Of a stretch of 5,051 bases of DNA, positions 1 to 5,051 are shown in pieces. Source of the stretch: Acidobacteriaceae bacterium (GTDB lineage Bacteria > Acidobacteriota > Terriglobia > Bryobacterales > Bryobacteraceae); contig JAFARV010000454.1 of NCBI GenBank assembly GCA_019245255.1, forward strand, positions 1 to 5,051, read 5' to 3'. Both the position numbers and the translations under genes were made by a program. Each line of letters opens with the position of its first letter. Positions within the stretch are counted from its first letter, which is position 1. The notes beneath the pieces are model-generated. The model saw only the letters and a list, made by a program, of their open reading frames with translations. It searched no databases and was not told where the DNA came from.

Positions 1-996
1 TGAGGCTATTTTGCGCGCCGGAGTCAATCCGCCCGCCTGAGACACATGCACACGAATGTAATCAATAACGCTGCTTTTGATTACTTCATCCCACTCATGT
101 GGGTTATTGAAGAGTTCTCCCATGGCAAGCGGGGTCGTGCAGTTCGCGCGAATCTGCTTGAAATAGTCGATGTTTTCCGGCGACAGTGCGTCTTCGAGAT
201 AAAACAGGCGAAAGGGCTCCATGTCCTTCGCAAACTGTACGGCCAGGCGCGGTGGTACACGCTCATGCACATCGTGAAGTAACTCGACGTCAGGCCCGAG
301 CTCCTTGCGCGCAGTCTCAAAAAGCTGGAGCGTACGCCGCACATACGGCTCGGGCTCAAACACTTCATCTTCTGGCAGCGGTACCGCAGAAGTTGCTTCA
401 TTTTTCGGAGCGCCGATGCCCAGAGCGGCCCCATATGCCGCCATTCCCGGGACACCGACCTGCAGCCGTACTGCTTTGATACCCTGGGCCATCAATTTGC
501 GGGCCTGATCCAACGTCTCGGCGATCTCTCGGCCCGATGCATGCGAGTAAATCATCGCAGCGCGCCGGCACTTCCCGCCGAGTAACTCATAAACAGGCAT
601 GTTCGCCTGGCGAGCTTTAATGTCCCAAAGCGCCTGATCGACTCCGCTGATCGCGTTATTCAGCACGGGCCCATTTCGCCAATAAGAGGAGTTGTACATG
701 GCCTGCCATAGGTCCTCGATGGCGTCTGCGGGCCTGCCAACCAGAAATGGCCTCAAGTAACGGTTCACTGCCTCTACCACGAGATCCGCGCGCTGGGTGA
801 ACGTGGCGCAGCCGTATCCATACAGCCCGTCCTGATCCGTCTGAATCTTTACGAGTGCCAGGCGCACGCCTGCCGGTTCCGTCGCGATAACCGAAATATC
901 GCGAATTTTCGGAATCGGCATTCCGCGTAGTAAAGGAGCGGCAAGCGGCCCGGCAGCAAACGACAGAAAATCTCTCCGGCGCAAACGGAAACTCAT
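1..996 (-). CDS. Mannonate dehydratase-like enolase-superfamily protein with Tat signal, 3' end cut by window edge
   Basis: The reading frame is open from an ATG at 996-994 to the window edge, giving 332 residues; relatives are about 400 long, so some 80-110 C-terminal residues are missing. It resembles the ManD/RspA subgroup of the enolase superfamily, which dehydrates sugar acids such as D-mannonate to 2-keto-3-deoxy acids using Mg2+. The barrel-domain metal ligands are D242, E268 and E294 (in HDVHER, YLEDA and MGELFNN), with H244 as the likely acid catalyst. Their spacing equals that of D210, E236 and E262 in the Novosphingobium enzyme as I remember it. H152 (YSHASG), R177 (VRLQ) and Y188 also fit family active-site positions. 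The aligned substrate-binding Asn is Thr here (T67 in CATFTQR), so the substrate is uncertain. Residues 1-25 hold an RRRDFLS twin-arginine motif and a hydrophobic stretch, which supports this start and suggests export. No good ribosome binding site is visible. The family is confident; the exact reaction is not. Confidence 0.88.
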   Translation of the reverse strand, partial: MSFRLRRRDFLSFAAGPLAAPLLRGMPIPKIRDISVIATEPAGVRLALVKIQTDQDGLYGYGCATFTQRADLVVEAVNRYLRPFLVGRPADAIEDLWQAMYNSSYWRNGPVLNNAISGVDQALWDIKARQANMPVYELLGGKCRRAAMIYSHASGREIAETLDQARKLMAQGIKAVRLQVGVPGMAAYGAALGIGAPKNEATSAVPLPEDEVFEPEPYVRRTLQLFETARKELGPDVELLHDVHERVPPRLAVQFAKDMEPFRLFYLEDALSPENIDYFKQIRANCTTPLAMGELFNNPHEWDEVIKSSVIDYIRVHVSQAGGLTPARKIAS

Positions 997-1000
997 CTTC

Positions 1001-1039
1001 ACAGATAGTACGTCATGCCTGTTCTAGGCTTACAGATAG
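1001..1039. repeat. 8-bp direct repeat ACAGATAG, two copies
   Basis: ACAGATAG occurs at 1001-1008 and again at 1032-1039, in the same orientation with a start-to-start distance of 31 bp. Both copies lie at the divergent gene starts. The copies are exact over 8 bases and diverge on either side. The distance would place two bound protein subunits on the same face of the helix. No third copy was noticed nearby. Confidence 0.55.
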
Positions 1040-1890
1040 AAGTGAAGAACACGGCTACCCTACTCATCAACTGCCCCGACCAGAAAGGACTGGTTGCGCG
1101 AGTTTCGAATCTCCTCTATTCGCACGGAGCGAACATCATCCACGCCGATCAGCATCAGGACCATGACGCGGGGCTGTTCTTTATGCGTGTGGAGTGGGGA
1201 CTCGATGACTTCGAATTAGAAGCCTTCCGCCACGAGTTTGAATTGCTTGCGTCGAAGCTCGAGATGCGCTGGCGAGTTGAGATTTCAACCGAATTGCCCC
1301 GCGTTGCCGTTTTCGTTTCGCAATATCTTCATTGCCTCATGGATCTCCTGTATCGTAAGCAAACGGGCGAACTGGCGTGTTCCATTCCATTGATCGTCAG
1401 CAACCATCCCGACGGACGTGCGCTTGCGGAATTCTACAGTGTGCCGTTCTACCAAATTCCCGTCTCTTCTTCATCGAAGCGGGACGCGGAATCGCGGCAA
1501 CTGTCTCTCCTTCGCGACCACCACGTCGATTTGGTTGTACTTGCACGTTACATGCAGATTCTTTCGGCCGAGTTCGTTACGGCTTATCCGAATCGCATTA
1601 TTAACGTGCATCACTCGTTTCTGCCAGCTTTTATTGGGGCGAAACCTTACCATCAGGCATTCGTACGCGGAGTGAAATTGATCGGTGCTACAAGCCATTA
1701 CGTCAGTGAGGTGCTCGACGACGGCCCGATTATTGAACAGGATGTAACACGAGTGTCACATCGCGATCAACTCGAGGACCTGATCGAGAAGGGACGCGAC
1801 CTGGAACGTGTCGTGCTGTCGCGTGCAGTTCGATGGCACCTTGATCACCGCATCCTGAATTACGGAAATAAAACGGTTGTCTTTGATTGA
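1015..1890 (+). CDS. purU: Formyltetrahydrofolate deformylase PurU
   Basis: This cytoplasmic enzyme hydrolyses 10-formyl-THF to formate and THF, balancing the one-carbon folate pool and supplying formate, for example for PurT. The 291-residue product has the full family layout. An N-terminal ACT regulatory domain (about residues 13-85, with CPDQKGL at 20-26) is followed by a formyltransferase-fold hydrolase domain (about 95-291). Signature stretches include VSNHPDG (128-134), LARYMQILS, INVHHSFLPAF (196-206), GAKPYHQAF, LDDGPIIEQDV and the C-terminal YGNKTVVF. Catalytic residues by analogy with GAR transformylase are N197, H199 and D235. The usual VSKxxHCL motif reads VSQYLHCL here, with Lys replaced by Gln at 103. 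The ATG at 1015 has no clear ribosome binding site; a GTG at 1042 (residue 10) is a plausible alternative. First gene of a probable three-gene operon. Confidence 0.95.
   Translation: MPVLGLQIEVKNTATLLINCPDQKGLVARVSNLLYSHGANIIHADQHQDHDAGLFFMRVEWGLDDFELEAFRHEFELLASKLEMRWRVEISTELPRVAVFVSQYLHCLMDLLYRKQTGELACSIPLIVSNHPDGRALAEFYSVPFYQIPVSSSSKRDAESRQLSLLRDHHVDLVVLARYMQILSAEFVTAYPNRIINVHHSFLPAFIGAKPYHQAFVRGVKLIGATSHYVSEVLDDGPIIEQDVTRVSHRDQLEDLIEKGRDLERVVLSRAVRWHLDHRILNYGNKTVVFD
1017..1029. repeat. Small inverted repeat GCCT-N5-AGGC
   Basis: GCCT at 1017-1020 and AGGC at 1026-1029 are reverse complements around the loop GTTCT. It sits between the two ACAGATAG copies and just after the purU ATG. In RNA it would form only a 4-bp stem, so it is more credible as half-sites for a DNA-binding protein than as an RNA structure, and it may be chance. 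Confidence 0.3.
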
Positions 1891-1891
1891 C

Positions 1892-1896
1892 AGGAG
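1892..1896 (+). promoter_or_regulatory. Ribosome binding site AGGAG that sets a TTG start
   Basis: AGGAG lies directly after the purU stop codon and 8 nt before the TTG at 1905. It fixes that TTG as the start of the dehydrogenase gene rather than the TTG at 1887, which lies upstream of this site and overlaps the purU stop. It is the strongest Shine-Dalgarno-like sequence I see in the window. Confidence 0.75.
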
Positions 1897-1904
1897 CGCT
1901 GAAC

Positions 1905-2714
1905 TTGGAGAGAACACTGGTTGCAATTACGGGCGCGTCGAGCGGCATTGGTGAGGCATTTGCACGGAGACTCGCCGCCGGCCATGACTTACTGTTGATT
2001 GCGCGGCGTCACGATCGCCTCGCTGCTCTGGCGGAAGAATTGCATACAAAGCACGGATGCAATGCGGAAGTGCTCGCAGCGGATCTGACGCAGGAAAATG
2101 AGTTATCGAGAGTAGCGGAGCGGATTGGTGCCGATGAACGACTCGCCCTCCTGATTAACAATGCGGGATTCGGCACGAAGGGCCGGTTCTGGGAGGCGTC
2201 GCTGGAAAGTCAGGAGCAGATGCACAGGTTGCATGTGATGGCTGTCGTTCGATTGACGTATGCCGCTTTGCGCAACATGGTTCCGCGCGATTTCGGTGGC
2301 ATCATCAATGTTGCTTCGGTGTCGGCGTTCGTCCGCAGCCCTGGTTCGGCGAGTTACTCGGCGACTAAGACCTGGATGACTGCGTTCACAGAGACAGTAT
2401 ATCTCGAGCTCAAGAGTACTCCGTCCAACGTGGCGATTCAGGCACTTTGCCCGGGATTCACTTACTCGGAGTTTCATGACAAGTTAGGCGCGCAACGTGG
2501 GAACCTTGCGCCCAGAACGTGGTGGCACTCGGCCGATGAGATTGTTGAAGCCTCTTTGGAGGGATTGCGCAGGCGCAAGCTCTTTGTCATGCCCGGCTGG
2601 CGTTATCGCGTACTGACAGCCATTACCACGCGCCTGCCAACACCCGCAAGGTTGTTCTTCGAACTGGCTGCAACCCGGAGCCGTCAGCGGGAACTTACGG
2701 GGCCAAGCAGTTAG
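1905..2714 (+). CDS. Short-chain dehydrogenase/reductase (classical SDR)
   Basis: This is a cytoplasmic NAD(P)-dependent oxidoreductase of 269 residues with a Rossmann fold. It carries all classical SDR marks: the TGASSGIG dinucleotide-binding motif (residues 9-16), a conserved Asp in AADLT, NNAG (85-88), and the catalytic S138, Y151 and K155 (YSATK) followed by the PGF motif. The C-terminal part (a WWHSADEIVEASLEGLRRRK-type stretch, then MPGWRYR) matches the COG0300/DltE-like group, whose substrates are mostly unknown. The TTG start at 1905 is chosen because AGGAG lies 8 nt upstream and the protein then begins four residues before the first beta strand. It begins 14 nt after the purU stop and ends 13 nt before the aldehyde dehydrogenase, so all three are probably co-transcribed. 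The substrate cannot be told from sequence. Confidence 0.92.
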   Translation: MERTLVAITGASSGIGEAFARRLAAGHDLLLIARRHDRLAALAEELHTKHGCNAEVLAADLTQENELSRVAERIGADERLALLINNAGFGTKGRFWEASLESQEQMHRLHVMAVVRLTYAALRNMVPRDFGGIINVASVSAFVRSPGSASYSATKTWMTAFTETVYLELKSTPSNVAIQALCPGFTYSEFHDKLGAQRGNLAPRTWWHSADEIVEASLEGLRRRKLFVMPGWRYRVLTAITTRLPTPARLFFELAATRSRQRELTGPSS

Positions 2715-2727
2715 AAAAAAAGAAGCC

Positions 2728-4128
2728 ATGAAGAATGACTTAGATACGGTCGAGCAGAGACCCCGGTCAGTAAATCCGGCCACCGAGGAACTGCTCGAAG
2801 AATTCCAGTTCCAGACGGATGCCGAGATTGAGGGGCTCTTGACACGCGCGGAACGCGATCAGAAGCTCTGGCGGAGGACTTCGTTCGGTGAACGCAGCCG
2901 GATTCTGAAGAGTGTCGCAACGCGCTTGCGTGCGGCCAAGTCAGATCTTGCATTCGAGATCACCCTCGAAATGGGCAAGCCCATCCGCGAGGCCGAAGCT
3001 GAAATCGAGAAATGCGCCTGGAACTGTGACTACGCCGCGGAGAACGCAGAGCAATGGCTTCGGGACGAGCAAAAGCAAACGAACGCATCAGAAAGTTATG
3101 TTTCTTTCCTGCCGCTTGGAACGATCCTGGCCGTAATGCCTTGGAACTTCCCGTTTTGGCAAGTCTTTCGTTTTAGTGCACCTAGTCTGATGGCGGGCAA
3201 CGCTGTGGTGCTGAAACATGCTCCGAACGTCATGCGTTGCGCGCGCCGTATTGAGAGTGTGTTTGCCGAAGCCGGACTGCCGAAGGGTGTGTTTCAGAAT
3301 GCGGTCGTTCGCGTCAGCACGGTTGGCCGCCTGCTGTCTGACTCACGCATTGCCGCAGCAACGGTAACAGGAAGCCCGAGAGCGGGAGCGGCCGTTGCCG
3401 AGCAGGCGGGTAGAGCGTTGAAAAAGGCCGTTCTCGAACTTGGCGGATCTGATGCATTCATTGTTTTGGCGGATGCAGACCTCGACCAGGCAGTTGCAGC
3501 CGCAGTGCGTGGCCGCTTCGCAAATTGCGGACAGGTCTGCCTTGCCCCGAAGCGTTTCATTCTGACCCGTCCGATAGCTGACGCGTTTTGCCGGACTTTC
3601 GTTGACGCTGTGCAGCAGCTTCGCATCGGCGATCCGCAGGACCCGGTCACTCAAATCGGACCGATGGCGCGAGGCGACCTGCGAGAGGAGTTGGATCGGC
3701 AGGTTCAGAGCTCGGTTCGCTCCGGTGCGCGCGTCCTCGCCGGAGGTGCCGCGTCTTCTGGCCGCGGATATTTTTATCCACCGACAGTTCTTGCCGATGT
3801 TTTGCCTTCTATGCCGGTTGCGCGCGAGGAGACCTTCGGCCCCGTTGCTGCGCTTTTCCCGGTTGAAACTGACGAGCAGGCGCTGGAACTTGCGAACTCG
3901 TCTGAATATGGTTTGAGTGCTAACATCTGGACGCGTGACATTGAACGGGCACGCGGCTACGCACGGCAAATTGCGGCGGGATCCGTTTTCATCAACGGCG
4001 TTGCCGCTTCAGATCCACGGCTGCCGATCGGTGGTGTCAAGCGAAGCGGCTTTGGCCGGGAGCTGGCCATCTTCGGTATTCGCGAATTTGTAAACGTTCA
4101 AACGGTTTGGATCGGGCCCCCGAAGTAG
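2728..4128 (+). CDS. sad: NAD-dependent succinate-semialdehyde dehydrogenase, Sad/YneI type
   Basis: This cytoplasmic aldehyde dehydrogenase of 466 residues oxidises an aldehyde, most likely succinate semialdehyde, to the acid with NAD(P)+. It follows E. coli YneI/Sad along nearly its whole length (462 residues there, from memory), including PLGTILAVMPWNFP, LKHAPNV, ELGGSD, GPMARGDLRDEL-like, GGVKRSGFGREL and NVQTVW at the C-terminus. Active-site residues are visible: N140 (WNFP), K163, the TGS motif at 214-216, the general base E237, the catalytic cysteine C271 in NCGQVCLAPKR, and E368 in EETFGP. Sad-type enzymes prefer NAD+, but cofactor choice here is inferred. C267, four residues before the catalytic Cys, is unusual. 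A purine-rich AAAGAAG precedes the ATG. It is the last gene of the purU run, 13 nt after the SDR gene. A related aldehyde such as glutarate semialdehyde is also possible. Confidence 0.88.
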   Translation: MKNDLDTVEQRPRSVNPATEELLEEFQFQTDAEIEGLLTRAERDQKLWRRTSFGERSRILKSVATRLRAAKSDLAFEITLEMGKPIREAEAEIEKCAWNCDYAAENAEQWLRDEQKQTNASESYVSFLPLGTILAVMPWNFPFWQVFRFSAPSLMAGNAVVLKHAPNVMRCARRIESVFAEAGLPKGVFQNAVVRVSTVGRLLSDSRIAAATVTGSPRAGAAVAEQAGRALKKAVLELGGSDAFIVLADADLDQAVAAAVRGRFANCGQVCLAPKRFILTRPIADAFCRTFVDAVQQLRIGDPQDPVTQIGPMARGDLREELDRQVQSSVRSGARVLAGGAASSGRGYFYPPTVLADVLPSMPVAREETFGPVAALFPVETDEQALELANSSEYGLSANIWTRDIERARGYARQIAAGSVFINGVAASDPRLPIGGVKRSGFGRELAIFGIREFVNVQTVWIGPPK

Positions 4129-4172
4129 AAAGTCTGCGAGTTCCGCGAGAGTAGCATGCAACTTGTCAGCCC

Positions 4173-4194
4173 GGACCTTGGGCCCCGCAAGGCC
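4173..4194. terminator. Weak hairpin between converging genes, possible terminator
   Basis: GG-A-CCTTG at 4173-4180 pairs with CAAGGCC at 4188-4194 around a 7-nt loop, giving a 7-bp stem with one bulged A. It lies in the 71-bp gap between the converging aldehyde dehydrogenase and permease genes, where a bidirectional terminator would be expected. No T-tract follows on either strand, so it is not a standard intrinsic terminator; the rest of the gap shows nothing recognisable. Confidence 0.2.
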
Positions 4195-4199
4195 ATGAT

Positions 4200-5051
4200 T
4201 TACTCATAGCGCAACGCTCGCAGTGGCTCGATGTTTGCTGCGCGAACAGCCGGTGCTAATGCCGCACCTGCAGCGACCACGACGAAAAGAGCAGAAACAC
4301 CAACAAAGGTGGCCGGATCAGTGGCGCTGGTATGGAATAAATAGCTTTTCAATACTCTGGTAACTGCGACAGCGAGTGAGACTCCGACAATGACTCCTGG
4401 CAGCGCTACTCGTAGCGTTTGCACGAGGATGATGCGCACGATGTTGCTCTGTGATGCACCCAGCGCTCGACGCACTCCCAACTCTTTGGTCCTCTGTGTG
4501 ACGGAATAGGAGATAAGACCATACACGCCAATAAGGGCAAGAACGAACGCGACACACGCAAAGAATGCCAGCACTCCCGTGAGTACCCGGCGAGCTCCAA
4601 ATTGCGCATCCACTAAAGCCTGCATGGGCTGAACATCAGAAACCGGCTGAGCGGCATTCAACGATTCAACCATGCGCTGCAGCGCTCCTGCAAACCACAT
4701 GGGGTTGTTTTTGACGCGAATAGCAACCATCGCAGAAGGCGTCGGGGACTGCGCAAACGGAACGTAGACGCTGCGGTTCCAGCCTGCATTTTCGATACTC
4801 TGATGAACATCCGCAACTACGCCGATCACTTCAGCCGGTGCTTTATTAACTCCACCAACGAAGATGTGTTGGCCAACCGGGTTTTGTCGCAGGGGATAAC
4901 CGGGCCAGAAATGGCGGGCAAGGCCTTCATCAATAACTACAACGCGCTTTGTTCCGTCTCGATCGTGCGCAGTAAATGTTCGACCTGCTCGGAGCGGCAC
5001 GCGAAGAGTGTGGAAGTAATCGGGGGTGACGATGAAGACGGCCGCCAGGGA
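4200..5051 (-). CDS. MacB/FtsX-like ABC permease, ADOP type, C-terminal part (5' end cut by window edge)
   Basis: The frame is open from the right window edge to the TAA at 4202-4200, giving 283 residues of an inner-membrane protein; full members run to about 800. The visible part begins with VTPDYFHTLRVPLRAGR, continues through a MacB-like periplasmic domain (FWPG, EVIGVVADVHQS, VYVPFAQ) to about residue 150, and ends in an FtsX-type domain with three hydrophobic segments at about 155-180, 217-240 and 259-279. The conserved YSVTQRTKELGVRRALGAS stretch follows the first segment, and RALRYE is the C-terminus. This is the pattern of acidobacterial duplicated orphan permeases, which contain two MacB-like halves and usually no adjacent ATPase gene. 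Such proteins are assumed to work in ABC-type export or envelope mechanotransmission, but the substrate is unknown. A GTG at 5000 is an internal codon, not the start. It converges on the aldehyde dehydrogenase gene and is probably a separate unit. Confidence 0.9.
   Translation of the reverse strand, partial: SLAAVFIVTPDYFHTLRVPLRAGRTFTAHDRDGTKRVVVIDEGLARHFWPGYPLRQNPVGQHIFVGGVNKAPAEVIGVVADVHQSIENAGWNRSVYVPFAQSPTPSAMVAIRVKNNPMWFAGALQRMVESLNAAQPVSDVQPMQALVDAQFGARRVLTGVLAFFACVAFVLALIGVYGLISYSVTQRTKELGVRRALGASQSNIVRIILVQTLRVALPGVIVGVSLAVAVTRVLKSYLFHTSATDPATFVGVSALFVVVAAGAALAPAVRAANIEPLRALRYE

Larger units (their letters stand above)
997..1047. promoter_or_regulatory. Short divergent start region with paired repeats
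   Basis: The two divergent genes start only 18 bp apart with the chosen starts, or 45 bp apart if purU starts at the GTG at 1042. The stretch is rich in small repeats: direct ACAGATAG at 1001-1008 and 1032-1039 (31 bp apart, about three helical turns), inverted CTTCAC at 997-1002 with GTGAAG at 1042-1047, and GCCT/AGGC at 1017-1029. This could be an operator shared by both genes, but the repeats are short enough to arise by chance. I could not pick out convincing -35/-10 boxes, and any promoter must lie partly inside the opposite coding sequence. Confidence 0.3.

Noticed and set aside
81..455. A 124-codon open frame on the minus strand overlapping the dehydratase-like gene in another frame
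   Set aside because: The dehydratase frame on the same strand carries catalytic motifs and runs through the region; this frame has no family features and a skewed composition.
46..508. Three plus-strand open frames across the left end
   Set aside because: All are antisense to the dehydratase-like gene, show no domain features and have no convincing ribosome binding sites.
1887..1889. TTG at 1887 as the SDR start
   Set aside because: It lies upstream of the AGGAG site and overlaps the purU stop; the TTG at 1905 has correct spacing and a better N-terminus.
2103..2477. A 124-codon minus-strand frame inside the SDR gene
   Set aside because: It is antisense to intact SDR motifs and its product is rich in Arg and His without recognisable structure.
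3343..3969. A 208-codon open frame on the minus strand inside the aldehyde dehydrogenase gene
   Set aside because: It lies wholly antisense to a well-conserved gene, its translation is rich in Arg, Ser and Ala with no recognisable motif, and long antisense frames are common in GC-rich coding DNA.
1015..4128. Reading the purU run as a formaldehyde-detoxification cluster
   Set aside because: The aldehyde dehydrogenase matches the Sad/YneI type rather than a formaldehyde dehydrogenase, and no thiol-dependent formaldehyde enzyme or formate dehydrogenase is present.
4129..4199. A small RNA or small gene in the convergent gap
   Set aside because: The 71-bp gap holds only a weak bulged hairpin without a T-tract and no open frame with a start signal.

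Overview
The window is an ordinary-looking chromosomal segment of a soil-type bacterium, most likely an Acidobacteriota member. The evidence for that is indirect. The right-hand gene encodes the C-terminal half of an ABC-transporter-like permease of the MacB/FtsX type typical of the acidobacterial duplicated orphan permeases, and the left-hand gene is an enolase-superfamily enzyme with a twin-arginine export signal, a combination I associate with acidobacterial and planctomycete genomes. Base composition is moderately GC-rich by eye. I see no tRNA or rRNA gene, IS element, CRISPR array or phage gene.

Layout. Positions 1-996 (minus strand, 3' end cut off by the window edge) encode a mannonate-dehydratase-like enolase-superfamily protein. 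Divergent from it, after a very short start-to-start gap (18 bp with the ATG chosen here), runs a plus-strand run of three genes at 1015-4128: formyltetrahydrofolate deformylase (purU), a short-chain dehydrogenase/reductase, and a Sad/YneI-type succinate-semialdehyde dehydrogenase. Their gaps are 14 and 13 nt, so they probably form one operon. A 71-bp gap with a weak hairpin separates this run from the converging permease gene at 4200-5051 (minus strand, 5' end cut off).

How the genes might work together. PurU splits 10-formyl-THF into formate and THF, and the SDR and the aldehyde dehydrogenase are NAD(P)-dependent oxidoreductases. Co-transcription suggests joint expression, but the sequence does not show a shared pathway. 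The divergent dehydratase-like gene would act on sugar acids outside the cytoplasm if its Tat signal works. The permease fragment lacks an ATPase domain within the window and appears unrelated.

I found no convincing undescribed system. The points most worth checking are the repeat-rich, very short divergent start region at about 997-1047, the exported ManD-like enzyme with a changed active-site position, and the purU-SDR-sad gene order.
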